Shown here: positions 16,928 through 25,612 of the stretch, in pieces
Position numbering within the stretch: the first letter of the stretch is position 1
Layout of the letters: each line of letters opens with the position of its first letter
Source of the DNA: Brevibacterium aurantiacum
GTDB lineage: Bacteria; Actinomycetota; Actinomycetes; Actinomycetales; Brevibacteriaceae
DNA: 64,000 nucleotides
Assembly (NCBI RefSeq): GCF_007558825.1
Contig: NZ_VLTK01000009.1
Coordinates: forward strand, 33,586-97,585
Direction: 5' to 3'
Program-made: the position numbers and the translations under genes
Notes under the pieces: model-generated
What the model was told of the DNA's origin: nothing
Databases searched by the model: none
The model's input: only the letters and a program-made list of their open reading frames with translations

Positions 16928-18115
16928 ATGACGCTACGACTTTTCACCTCGGAATCGGTGACCGAAGGCCACCCGGACAAGATCTGCGACCAGATCAGCG
17001 ACAGCATCCTTGACGCACTCATCACCCAAGACGCCCACTCACGCACTGCCGTGGAAACGCTGGTCACCACCGGTCTGGTCCACGTCGCCGGGGAGATCCG
17101 CACCAGCGGATACGCCGACATCGCCGCTCTCGCCCGCCGCGTGATCAACAGCATCGGCTACACCTCCAGTGAGATGGGCTTCGATGGAGACTCCTGTGGC
17201 GTGACCGTCTCCATCGGGGAACAGTCGACCGAGATAGGCGACGGGGTCAGCACTTCAGAAGAAGCCCGCGACGGCACCGCGTCCCATCTGCACGACCAGC
17301 AAGGCGCAGGCGACCAGGGCATCATGTTCGGCTACGCCACGAACGAGACACCCGAACTGATGCCCATGGCCATCCGAACCGCCCACCGACTGACCGAACG
17401 CCTCACCAGGGTGCGCAAGTCAGGACAGCTGCCATTCCTGCGTCCCGACGGCAAGACCCAGATCACGCTCGGCTACGACGACGCTGTACCCTCCACCGTC
17501 GACACCGTCGTGGTCTCCACGCAGCATCAACCCGACGTGACGCAGGACCAGGTTCGCGAGGCTCTCAACGAGGTCGTCATCGGCCCTATCGTTGAAGAGA
17601 CCGGTCTGGATCTCTCGGGTATGAAAGTGCATGTGAACCCCTCGGGCAGCTTCGTCATGGGTGGCCCGAAGGCCGATGCGGGCTTGACCGGGCGGAAGAT
17701 CATCATCGACACGTATGGCGGAGCCGCCCGTCATGGTGGCGGTGCAATCAGCGGGAAGGACCCGTCCAAGGTCGACCGCTCCGCAGCATACGCCCTGCGT
17801 TGGGTGGCCAAGAACATCGTCGCCGCTGGTCTCGCCGACCGCGCCGAGGTCCAGGTCGCCTATGCCATCGGCAAAGCCAACCCTGTGGGGCTCTATGTCG
17901 AAACATTCGGGACTGGCACCGTCGAGGACCAGGCGATCGTTCGCGCCATCCGTGAGGTCTTCGACCTGCGGCCCGGAGCCATCATCCGCGACCTTGAACT
18001 GCTGCGCCCGATCTACGCCCAGACCGCCGCCTACGGGCACTTCGGCCGGGAGCTGCCCGGGTTCACCTGGGAGCTCACCGACCGTGCCGACGACCTGCGC
18101 GCCGCGGCCCAGTAG
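16928..18115 (+). CDS. metK: S-adenosylmethionine synthetase
   Basis: Makes SAM from methionine and ATP. The 395-residue protein is full length and starts [21 protein letters not shown], with GHPDK, the GAGDQG loop and the GGGAFSGKD region present in variant form ([16 protein letters not shown]). GAGGA precedes the ATG at 16928; the open frame further upstream is non-coding. Its GC is higher than that of the sugar genes. As bacteria normally have one essential metK, this copy beside a methyltransferase-containing cluster is probably a dedicated SAM supply, though whether a second copy exists elsewhere cannot be seen here. Confidence 0.92.
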   Translation: MTLRLFTSESVTEGHPDKICDQISDSILDALITQDAHSRTAVETLVTTGLVHVAGEIRTSGYADIAALARRVINSIGYTSSEMGFDGDSCGVTVSIGEQSTEIGDGVSTSEEARDGTASHLHDQQGAGDQGIMFGYATNETPELMPMAIRTAHRLTERLTRVRKSGQLPFLRPDGKTQITLGYDDAVPSTVDTVVVSTQHQPDVTQDQVREALNEVVIGPIVEETGLDLSGMKVHVNPSGSFVMGGPKADAGLTGRKIIIDTYGGAARHGGGAISGKDPSKVDRSAAYALRWVAKNIVAAGLADRAEVQVAYAIGKANPVGLYVETFGTGTVEDQAIVRAIREVFDLRPGAIIRDLELLRPIYAQTAAYGHFGRELPGFTWELTDRADDLRAAAQ

Positions 18116-18140
18116 GCAAACGACCCCGAAGGGAGATGTC

Positions 18141-18251
18141 ATGAAACGATTCGACGGTCGTACGGTCATCATCACCGGAGCAAGCGGAGGCATCGGTGCA
18201 GCCACCGCCCGTAGACTGCCAGTGTTCACCACGGACTCAGTCGCCGGCTGA
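18141..18251 (+). pseudogene. truncated short-chain dehydrogenase at the cluster/element junction
   Basis: Starts after GGGAG with MKRFDGRTVIITGASGGIG, a textbook N-terminus of a classical SDR including the TGxxxGxG cofactor motif. After ATARRL the similarity stops and a stop follows ten codons later; a normal SDR is about 250 residues. It lies 25 bases downstream of metK. The break at about 18219 marks a recombination junction, beyond which the conjugative element begins. Confidence 0.7.
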
Positions 18252-18423
18252 GATACGCGCTGTTGGGCTCGGCCCACTCATAATCCAGTGGCGCGACACC
18301 GATGAACACGACGCGACCGGGCGCGGGGTCCAGGCCAAAGAGCATCCCGGTGGCTTCCTGCAAGCTAGAGTCCCCGATCTGGCGCATTGCGAGTAGGAGC
18401 AGCGCCACGTTGCGGTGCCCCAA
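18226..18423 (-). CDS. small hypothetical protein downstream of the relaxase
   Basis: A 65-codon frame with coding-like third positions that overlaps the 3' end of the relaxase gene and runs to the junction with the truncated SDR. It begins with TTG; an ATG at 18390 is a shorter alternative. It is hydrophobic near the N-terminus and has a VVFIGVAPLDYEW segment. I do not recognise the family. It may be a real element gene or the remains of one cut at the junction. Confidence 0.35.
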   Translation of the reverse strand: MGHRNVALLLLAMRQIGDSSLQEATGMLFGLDPAPGRVVFIGVAPLDYEWAEPNSAYLSRRLSPW

Positions 18424-21400
18424 ACGACTGCTGCAGGGACCGCAACTGCGAGTACGCAGCCTGGGCAGCCCGCCGCTCGGCCACCTGCTGTGGCGAACTC
18501 ACAGCATCGGCCAAGCCCAGAGGCGCAGACTCTCCGATGTCGTACCGCTGCCTGTACAAGGCGATGCTCACCGCCAGCGCGCGCCACTGATGGCGCTCGC
18601 GTGGGGTCGCCCCTGGTCTGCCGAGCTTGGCCACCCAGGACGCGCCGTGCTCTATCGCCTCATCCAGCGATGCCGCGGCCGCGGTGGTGATCAGCTCTTC
18701 CCGCTCCTGCAGAGCGACTCGCATGTCCTCAGCCAGGGGCCCGGCAGGTCGCGCGATCAGCCCCGCCACCCGCCCGAGTACGGCCGCCTTGCGACGCGGC
18801 ATCTGAGTGGTAGCCGCATCGATCATCGAAGCCAGCCGCGCCGCAGGATCCGCCTCCTCGGTCCCCGGCTGCAGGCGCGGGGCAAGACGGCTCAGGATCC
18901 GGGTGGGTGTATGCCCGGCGGCTTCGTGGCGAATCACTGCGGCCTCGAGCTGCTCGTAGTGCGGGCTGGTGAACACCTCATCCGCGATCCCCTCCGGGAA
19001 CGGGGCGACATCGAGGTAGGCGGCCACGCGCTCGACCTGCGCCTCCCGGGCCAGTACGTCGTATTCCGCCAGCAGGGTCTCCAGGGAAGCGTGCCGGTCC
19101 AGCTCCTGCTTCAAGGTCTCCGTGGCCGAGAGGTCCGCGTCACTGCGAGCCAACACCCGGTGCAGCTGACCGATCCTAGTCATCGGCTCCGGTGGCTCCA
19201 GGTGGGTCTCAACATCGTGCGGGTCCGGCTGGATCACATAGGCGCTGTTGCTCTGCTTGCCTCGGGTCATCGCGACGTAGAACAGCTCCCGGGACGCCGT
19301 CTCCGGGTCGACCAGGGCATGCGCGGTATCCACGCTGGCCCCCTGCGCCCGGTGGACCGTGGTGGCGTAGCCCAGCTCGACGTCCTCGGCCACATACTCC
19401 GCCGGCAGAACCAGCTCAGCCCCGACAGGCTGGTCACCGGGGCCGAGGCGGCGCACAGCCAGCCCACCGTCGCCGAGCCGGCGGGCGACGGCCCAGCGGT
19501 CGCCGTTCTTCACCCAGGACCGGCCAAGGCTCAGTTGCCGGTCGTTACAACGGGTCACCACCAAGTCCCCCACCCCGGCAGTGGTGCCATCATGCAGCCC
19601 GGTCCCGTCACGCTCGACGCGCCCGTCCGCGATGAGGTCCTCGCGGGCGCGGGTGTTCAGCTCGGCGACCATCTCAGCATTGCCCGCGATCATCAGCGTT
19701 GCCAAGCCCTCGCCGCGGTCGTGCTGCCAGGCAGTGTAGGCGGCATCAAGCATCCGCTCGATACTCCCATCGACCAGCCGGCCGTGGTTCTCGTAGTCCT
19801 CGAGCACGGCGGTCTTGCCTCGACGCAGGTCAAGGCTGGCCGTCTTCTCCCACTCGTGGACGAACCGGCGCGCATCGGTCAGCGTCGGCGGGGCGGCACG
19901 GTGGCGCACGAGCATCCCGAACGCCCCGCCAGTTTCCACGGAACTGAGCTGGGCCGGGTCACCGACGAGCACCAGCTTCGCCCCGGCCTGCCCCGCGTGC
20001 TCGGCGATCCGATCCAAGGTCAGCGTCCCGGCGAGACTGGCCTCATCGAGCAGGACCAGCTGCCCGGACTGGAAGTCCCACCGGCCTCTCTCGTGCTCGT
20101 AGAGGAACTTGGCGGAGTTCTCTGCCCGTACGCCCAACGATTCCCCGAGGACTTCCGCCGCGGCCGCCGAGGGCGCCAGCCCGATCACGGAGCCTTGCCC
20201 GTGGCGGGCACTCCAGGCACGATACAGACCGCGCAACGCGGTGGTCTTCCCCGCACCGGCCGGACCGACCAGCAGGTCCAGGCTCCGCCCCGAACAGGCG
20301 ATACGAGTCACGGCGGTGGCCTGATCATCGGCCAGCCTCACCCCTTGGATCTTCCGCGAGACGTGCCGGGCAATCATCCGGGACGGCAGCCGCGGCGCGG
20401 ACGTGTCATCGCCGTGGGCCAGCAGGCGGTATTCGGCGTCGAGGATCTCATGACTGGAATAGGCGACCTGATCGCTGGACTGGAAGCGGTTCCCACTCCC
20501 GTCGACATAGTGCCCCGGCATCGGACGGTCATATTCGGGGGTCAGGCGCAGCGACTGCGCTTCAGCGACGGCCACGATCTGATCCAGCACGGCGGTGCGT
20601 TCAGCTGGGGTGGTGAAGCGGATGGACATGAGCTGGCGCATGGCTTCGGCGTGCAAGTTCCACCGCGTCCAGGTCGAGCGCCGATCCGCGACAGTCATCA
20701 CCACCACTGCTGCCAGATCCTCCACCTGTTGCGCGCCGAGGTCCTCGGCACGCAACCGGGACGCCCCGGGTGTGCGGGCGAGCACGGCTTGCGCCCAGGT
20801 AGTTGCATGGGCGCCCAGCACCCGGGTTGCACGTTCTCGCCAGTCCGCGGTGAGCTCGGCCAGCGAATGCAGCTCCTTCTCCGGCCGGGTCTCGAGAGTG
20901 GCTTGCTGGCGCAACCGAGTAATGGTGTCCGGGCTGGGCGCGTGCCCGTGGGTGTCCTGGTAGTCACGGACGAGCCGGTTTTTCGCCTGCTCGATGCCCT
21001 CCACTCCCCCATCGCTGCCGGTGGTGCGGCGGGAAAACTCCGCGATCAACTCCGAAGGGATGCCGGTGATCTCCCAGCCGGTGTTCCGGTCCTTGCCCCG
21101 GTCGACGGGCTCCCAGGCCAGGCCGAGCAAGTCGGCGGTGTGGTCGATGAGGTAGGCGTTATAGCTGGCCGAGAGGGCGACGGTGGCCATGTGCAGCCGC
21201 CGCGAATCCAGGCTCCTCCACTTCCCGTCCTCGCCTTGAACCTTGTTCGAGACGACCAGATGCGTGTGCAGCTGCGGATCGGAGGCTCGGGAGTCGTAGT
21301 GGTCGAAAGCGGTGGCGATCACCCCGGTGATCGGCATCCTCGCGATCCCGCCCTTGCCGACCCGGGTCGAAGCCACCCGCTCTTCCAGCAACGCGACGGT

Positions 21401-21937
21401 ATCGCGCATCGCGGCGTGATGGGCCTGCACCAGCACCTCTTGCGTCGGCGCATCCGCAACACCCCAGAGGGTGCTCAGGGACTTCGGCGGGGAGAACGTC
21501 AGATCGAAACCTGCAATTGCACGCTTGGGCTTGCGTGCAACCTCTTCGTCGCGGATGTCCTGGATCGCAACCTCACGTTGCGCCGCCGGCAAGTCCGGGT
21601 CGAGCTTCGCAACCCGTTCGGCAATCCGCTCGCGCGGTGCAGGCAGGCTCGGGTAGGCGTGGCCGAGCTTTGCACCGGTCACCGGGTGCACGCCCTGCCC
21701 GAGCAACCGGACCAGGTGCTCCTCCGTCACGGTCGACCCCTCTTCGACTCCGGTACCGGTGCCGTCGTCGAGGGAGGCCAGGCCGGTGCCGAGCCAGGTC
21801 CCTGGTGGGCTGCCGGACTCGGTGTAGTAGCGGGTCAACGGTGTGCCGAGGTCGCGGTTACCGTCGCCGGCGGCGACGGTTTTCAGGAGATATTCGTAGC
21901 CGCGGCCGGCGGACATGGGGCGGATCGTCATCACCAC
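18365..21937 (-). CDS. MobF family conjugative relaxase-helicase (TrwC/TraA-like)
   Basis: Nicks the transfer origin, binds the 5' end covalently and unwinds DNA during conjugation. The 1190-residue protein has an N-terminal TrwC relaxase domain with the metal-binding histidines in DPQLHTHLV (His224, His226, plus His213), an FSPPKSLS segment, and early tyrosines in the first 40 residues. The C-terminal half is a RecD-like helicase with Walker A GPAGAGKT and motif II LLDEASL. A GGAGGGGG site supports the start at GTG 21937; ATG 21931 is possible. It is the only large element gene on the minus strand and lies next to the antibiotic cluster. Confidence 0.93.
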   Translation of the reverse strand: MVMTIRPMSAGRGYEYLLKTVAAGDGNRDLGTPLTRYYTESGSPPGTWLGTGLASLDDGTGTGVEEGSTVTEEHLVRLLGQGVHPVTGAKLGHAYPSLPAPRERIAERVAKLDPDLPAAQREVAIQDIRDEEVARKPKRAIAGFDLTFSPPKSLSTLWGVADAPTQEVLVQAHHAAMRDTVALLEERVASTRVGKGGIARMPITGVIATAFDHYDSRASDPQLHTHLVVSNKVQGEDGKWRSLDSRRLHMATVALSASYNAYLIDHTADLLGLAWEPVDRGKDRNTGWEITGIPSELIAEFSRRTTGSDGGVEGIEQAKNRLVRDYQDTHGHAPSPDTITRLRQQATLETRPEKELHSLAELTADWRERATRVLGAHATTWAQAVLARTPGASRLRAEDLGAQQVEDLAAVVVMTVADRRSTWTRWNLHAEAMRQLMSIRFTTPAERTAVLDQIVAVAEAQSLRLTPEYDRPMPGHYVDGSGNRFQSSDQVAYSSHEILDAEYRLLAHGDDTSAPRLPSRMIARHVSRKIQGVRLADDQATAVTRIACSGRSLDLLVGPAGAGKTTALRGLYRAWSARHGQGSVIGLAPSAAAAEVLGESLGVRAENSAKFLYEHERGRWDFQSGQLVLLDEASLAGTLTLDRIAEHAGQAGAKLVLVGDPAQLSSVETGGAFGMLVRHRAAPPTLTDARRFVHEWEKTASLDLRRGKTAVLEDYENHGRLVDGSIERMLDAAYTAWQHDRGEGLATLMIAGNAEMVAELNTRAREDLIADGRVERDGTGLHDGTTAGVGDLVVTRCNDRQLSLGRSWVKNGDRWAVARRLGDGGLAVRRLGPGDQPVGAELVLPAEYVAEDVELGYATTVHRAQGASVDTAHALVDPETASRELFYVAMTRGKQSNSAYVIQPDPHDVETHLEPPEPMTRIGQLHRVLARSDADLSATETLKQELDRHASLETLLAEYDVLAREAQVERVAAYLDVAPFPEGIADEVFTSPHYEQLEAAVIRHEAAGHTPTRILSRLAPRLQPGTEEADPAARLASMIDAATTQMPRRKAAVLGRVAGLIARPAGPLAEDMRVALQEREELITTAAAASLDEAIEHGASWVAKLGRPGATPRERHQWRALAVSIALYRQRYDIGESAPLGLADAVSSPQQVAERRAAQAAYSQLRSLQQSFGAPQRGAAPTRNAPDRGL

Positions 21938-22482
21938 GATGGCCCCCTCCCGAGACGGGCTCAGGAAGGGGCCGCCTCAGCGGGCAGGTACGCGCAGCGC
22001 GCCGAGTCGCACCCTGGTGCCAACCGTGTGTGGGTCTCATCCGGCACGGCAGAAACAGTGAGCTCGGCTCGGCACGATCACGGGATGCTCGGACAGCGTG
22101 AGGTCGATGGAAGACGGCGGGGCGGGGCCGTCGTAGGGCCTCGGACTGCTGAGGACCGACGAGCGGGCGTGGGGCGGCCTCATGGTTGGCGACACGGAGA
22201 GGCCCGACGTGGCGACGCCGTGAAACGGCGAATGGGAGTTCTCTGCACCGCGTCGAGCAGTTCATGCTGGCTCCGAGCCACCATCACCAGCCCCGGCCGC
22301 GGGAACCCGAACGCGCCTCAGCGACCGCAGGGGCGGGCAGCTCGTTACCCCGCCCGGCGACGACGCACCGCGCAACGTCGTTACGCATGGTCGCAAAGTG
22401 GAGTGATCACGATGGGTCTCGCGGCCGCATTCTCGCCCCGCACCGCATGCTGTCTGCCTGCACGCCCCGGCGGTGCATTGCA
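21938..22482. other. intergenic region between divergent relaxase and AraC genes, candidate oriT
   Basis: About 545 bases with no convincing gene. It holds short dyads, including GCACCCTGGTGC at 22009-22020. In MobF systems the transfer origin usually lies just upstream of the relaxase gene, so this is the most likely oriT location, but I cannot identify a nic site. Promoters for both divergent genes must also lie here. Confidence 0.35.
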
Positions 22483-23463
22483 ATGACGGCGGAATGGCAG
22501 AGCACGACTAACTCGTACTCGAAAGGGCCTGCGCTGTCTGGGTGCGGCAATGAAGACCAGGCGGATGCTTGGTTGCGTCAGCGCGGCACCGGATGGTTCC
22601 GCCCCATCCTGGCCCGAACCACAACGGTCTACCGGCCACTGGGCCCTTTCGCCTACGACTGCGTGAAGCTCATCGTGGTCCGCGACGGCTCCGCCATCCT
22701 TTACAGCCGCTACTTCGGCGAGCGCCACATCAAGCCCGGCGACGCGATCCTGCTGGGGCCGGGAGTGCTGTGCGGCAGCGAGCCCGAAGGGCACAACACG
22801 GTCACCACCGTCTACCTCGATCTCGACTACGCGCTCGACCAGCTGTTCTGGCAGCACGTCGGTATCCTGGATCACCGGTGCGACTCGTATGCGTTGGCCA
22901 ACACGCTCTATACCGAGCCGGCGCAGGTGCTTGCTCTCGGGGAGGAACGAGCTGGTCTTCTCTTTCCGTGGCTCGATGATCTGGTCAGCCTCAGCGTCGC
23001 CGGGGCACCACGAAACCGCTTCCAGAAGATGCAGTCTCTCTGGGCCTCAATCGCCGACGAGATCGCCCCGTTCATCCGGACCAATTCGCCGCAGGCGTTC
23101 GTGAACACCAGTCCGGGTCTGACGGCGCGGTATCGCAGGTTCCAGCCGCTTCGCCCAGAAGCACAGATGGTCCACGACGCGCTGACTGCCGATCTGTCTC
23201 GCTGCTGGACAATGGGAGACCTTGCGCGCATCGCTCACCTGTCCGAGCGTCAACTCTCACGCGTCTACAGCGACGCTTATGGGAAGACGCCCTTGGCACA
23301 CCTCGTCCTCTTACGCGTGCAGGAGATGTCCCGGCTGTTCCGGGAGACAGACCTGAGCGTCGGTGAGGTCGCCCAAGCGGTGGGATGGCGCTCGCGTAGC
23401 CATGCCTCAGAAACTTTCCGCCGGGCAACAGGAATCTCGCCCCAGCGATACCGGAGCATGTGA
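22483..23463 (+). CDS. AraC family transcriptional regulator
   Basis: A 326-residue regulator with an N-terminal sensing part (a cupin-like region, FGERHIKPGDAILLGPG) and a C-terminal double helix-turn-helix typical of AraC (WTMGDLARIAHLSERQLSRVY and LSVGEVAQAVGWRSRSHASETFRR, ending in GISPQRYR). The start is the ATG at 22483; the upstream open frame is non-coding. It is divergent from the relaxase and may control transfer functions. The ligand is unknown. Confidence 0.88.
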   Translation: MTAEWQSTTNSYSKGPALSGCGNEDQADAWLRQRGTGWFRPILARTTTVYRPLGPFAYDCVKLIVVRDGSAILYSRYFGERHIKPGDAILLGPGVLCGSEPEGHNTVTTVYLDLDYALDQLFWQHVGILDHRCDSYALANTLYTEPAQVLALGEERAGLLFPWLDDLVSLSVAGAPRNRFQKMQSLWASIADEIAPFIRTNSPQAFVNTSPGLTARYRRFQPLRPEAQMVHDALTADLSRCWTMGDLARIAHLSERQLSRVYSDAYGKTPLAHLVLLRVQEMSRLFRETDLSVGEVAQAVGWRSRSHASETFRRATGISPQRYRSM

Positions 23464-23596
23464 GCCAGCGGACGGCTGCACACTAGCGATCCCGACATCG
23501 ACACTCGGTGATCAGACATGTTCCGCGTCTCGTCACTCCATGAGGCTCCGGGCATTGCTATGCCGGGATGACGTCAGGTGCGAGACGTGCCCTGGC

Positions 23597-23631
23597 GGCC
23601 ACCCTACTCACTGATCGTGAGTAGGGTGGCC
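23597..23631 (+). terminator. perfect 15-bp hairpin after the AraC gene
   Basis: GGCCACCCTACTCAC and its exact complement flank the 5-base loop TGATC. Outer bases CGAGAC (23581) and GTCTCG (23632) can pair further. It lies in the 365-base gap between the AraC and primase genes, 134 bases after the AraC stop. It most likely terminates the AraC transcript. Confidence 0.7.
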
Positions 23632-23721
23632 GTCTCGACACGCCAGATCCTCTCCGCGCACCTGCCGGAGGTAGAGCCTGCTCCTCACTCCGAAGCAGGT
23701 TCTCGGCAAGGAGTCCTGGTG

Positions 23722-23829
23722 ATGAGACACGAACGGCACAACCGACACGAACGACGACCTGACCATGCAGCACGCGGTCACAACAGGACCGTACCTGCGG
23801 CAGGAAGCGCCCGAGGGGTGTGGTCGTGA
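23722..23829 (+). CDS. possible 35-residue small protein coupled to the primase gene
   Basis: An ATG at 23722 follows AAGGAG at good spacing and opens a 35-codon frame rich in Arg and His. Its stop overlaps the primase ATG (TGATG), which would couple translation. No family is recognised. It may be a leader peptide or chance. The rest of the 23464-23828 gap holds only the hairpin at 23597. Confidence 0.35.
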   Translation: MRHERHNRHERRPDHAARGHNRTVPAAGSARGVWS

Positions 23830-24761
23830 TGGTCGAGCACGGTGCCGTCTCCTCGGTCCTCCTACGCCTCGATGACTCCTGGCCCTTAGGCGCGGCCGCA
23901 CGCGAGTTCGCTCGGGCCGGGGTACCCATCTTCCCCTGCGCGGCGAACGGCAAACGTCCCCTGACTCATGGCGGGTTCCACGACGCCACGACAGACCCGA
24001 CTCAGATCCGGGTATGGTGGGACCAGATCCCCAACGCAAACATTGGCCTGCCCACTGGCCATCCCAGCGGGGTGGTCGTCGTCGACGTCGATCTGCACGA
24101 GAAGGTCAACGGCTACGACGCGATCAACCGCGCCCACGACGCCGGAAGGCTCGGGCAGTGGGAGGTCGTCACCCGCACTCCCTCCGGCGGTGCCCATCTG
24201 ATCTACCCTGTCACGCCAGCGACGCAGCAGCGGTCGTGGCAGGCGGCACGGGCCGGCGTGGATTTCCGCGGCGACGGCGGCTACATCATCGTCCCACCCT
24301 CACACCGCCGCATCGACGGGCAGCAGCACCACTACCGGCTGGACCAGGTCAACAACGGCCCGGCCACCGCCCTGGATGCCCAGGGCTTGCGGGACTTCCT
24401 CGATCCCCGCCCTGCAGTGCCTGCACCCGAGTCACGAGGGACCCGACGGACACCGAATATCGCCGCGCTCGCTGACCGGGTGGCCAGCCTGCGCGAAGGC
24501 GAACGGAACCTGGGCCTGTTCAAGGCCGCCTGCCGTCTGGCGGAGAACGGGACGCCTCCCGGTGAAGCTCTCGACGTCCTCGGCGCCGCAGCCAGTCAGG
24601 CAGGGCTGGGCCAACGGGAAATCTCCCGGACGGTGCAGTCGGCCTACCACAACGTCAACGGCGGCGGAGCACGGCAACGCACCACCGTCGGTGACCAGCA
24701 GCGCTCGTTCACCCCGGCGAGCGCGGGCCCGTCGCGTCCGCCGGTGTATCGGGTGATGTGA
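23829..24761 (+). CDS. bifunctional DNA primase/polymerase (Prim-Pol, AEP superfamily)
   Basis: Probably primes or replicates the excised or transferred single strand of the element. The 310-residue protein shows the Prim-Pol domain: AAREFARAGVPIFPC near the start, the catalytic acidic motif VVVVDVDLH, GGAHLIY, and GGYIIVPPS. The C-terminal part is an alpha-helical region (SLREGERNLGLFKAACRLAE) common to such proteins. The start at ATG 23829 has GAGGGG upstream; in-frame GTG codons at 23820 and 23826 are alternatives. Its stop overlaps the next start. Confidence 0.88.
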   Translation: MVEHGAVSSVLLRLDDSWPLGAAAREFARAGVPIFPCAANGKRPLTHGGFHDATTDPTQIRVWWDQIPNANIGLPTGHPSGVVVVDVDLHEKVNGYDAINRAHDAGRLGQWEVVTRTPSGGAHLIYPVTPATQQRSWQAARAGVDFRGDGGYIIVPPSHRRIDGQQHHYRLDQVNNGPATALDAQGLRDFLDPRPAVPAPESRGTRRTPNIAALADRVASLREGERNLGLFKAACRLAENGTPPGEALDVLGAAASQAGLGQREISRTVQSAYHNVNGGGARQRTTVGDQQRSFTPASAGPSRPPVYRVM

Positions 24762-25612
24762 TCATGAGCGGCTCGGAACGGTGGGGCTGGTCGGTGATCA
24801 CGGCCGCGTGCGGGACGATCGGCATCGCTCTGGGCGCGTTCTGGCTCTCGTTCACCGCACTGGCAGATCTGGCGCGACGCTCAGGGATCGCCAGCTCACA
24901 GGCGTGGGTATGGCCGTTGCTCGTCGATGGGCTCATCGTCGTCGCCACGATCGCTGTCGTGGCTCTCGATGGGCGTGCCGGGTCCTGGTACCCGTGGGGC
25001 CTGCTCTTCGCTGGCGCCTTGGTCTCGGTGGCCGCGAACGCGATGCACGCTGTGGTGGCCGCGGAGGCGGCCGTGCCCGGGCTGCTGGCGTCGGTGATCG
25101 CCTCGGTACCGCCGCTGGTGCTGCTGGCCTCCACGCATCTGACCGTGGTCCTCATCCGCTCCGCCCACCACCGTCGCTCACCTGCACTAGACGGGCTGAA
25201 GAAGACCGAGCACAGCGGAGCCCTCGTGCCGGAGCTCGCAGCGGAGCCGGGCCGGACCGACGACGACGGCGGTGAGCTGCCGCTGACCTCCTCGACCGTG
25301 GCGGATCTGCCTCAGCCGGCCCCGCCCTCACCGAGCGCACCGGAGCCGCCCGCCGGGCCTTCACCTGCACTGACCAAGGCCGCACCCGAGGACGGTCCCA
25401 CGCAGCTTCCCACCCCGCCCCGTACGGGTGAGCCGGCGGGGTCGGGGCGGAAGGCGGAGGCGGCTCGGCTGTGGGCGGCCGGGTGGTCGAACAAGGCCAT
25501 CGCCGCGCACCTGCATGTTCATCCCTCGACCATCGGTCGCTGGCGCACTCGCCAGACCACCACCGCCTCACCGAATCCCGGGGAGGCCGCAGAGAAGGAG
25601 AGCACATCATGA
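24758..25612 (+). CDS. DUF2637 membrane protein with C-terminal helix-turn-helix
   Basis: A 284-residue protein. The N-terminal 130 residues contain four hydrophobic segments with ASSQAWVWPLLVDGLIVVAT, the DUF2637 signature seen in actinobacterial plasmids and conjugative elements (related to Spd spread proteins). A Pro/Ala-rich linker follows, then a helix-turn-helix (ARLWAAGWSNKAIAAHLHVH, near residue 240). GTG at 24758 overlaps the primase stop; ATG at 24764 is equally possible. A membrane-anchored DNA-binding role is plausible but unproven. Confidence 0.8.
   Translation: MIMSGSERWGWSVITAACGTIGIALGAFWLSFTALADLARRSGIASSQAWVWPLLVDGLIVVATIAVVALDGRAGSWYPWGLLFAGALVSVAANAMHAVVAAEAAVPGLLASVIASVPPLVLLASTHLTVVLIRSAHHRRSPALDGLKKTEHSGALVPELAAEPGRTDDDGGELPLTSSTVADLPQPAPPSPSAPEPPAGPSPALTKAAPEDGPTQLPTPPRTGEPAGSGRKAEAARLWAAGWSNKAIAAHLHVHPSTIGRWRTRQTTTASPNPGEAAEKESTS

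Noticed and set aside
18302-22486. 1394-codon plus-strand open frame
   Set aside because: It is the antisense shadow of the MobF relaxase gene; its translation is Arg/Gly/Pro-rich without any domain, whereas the minus strand shows a complete relaxase-helicase.
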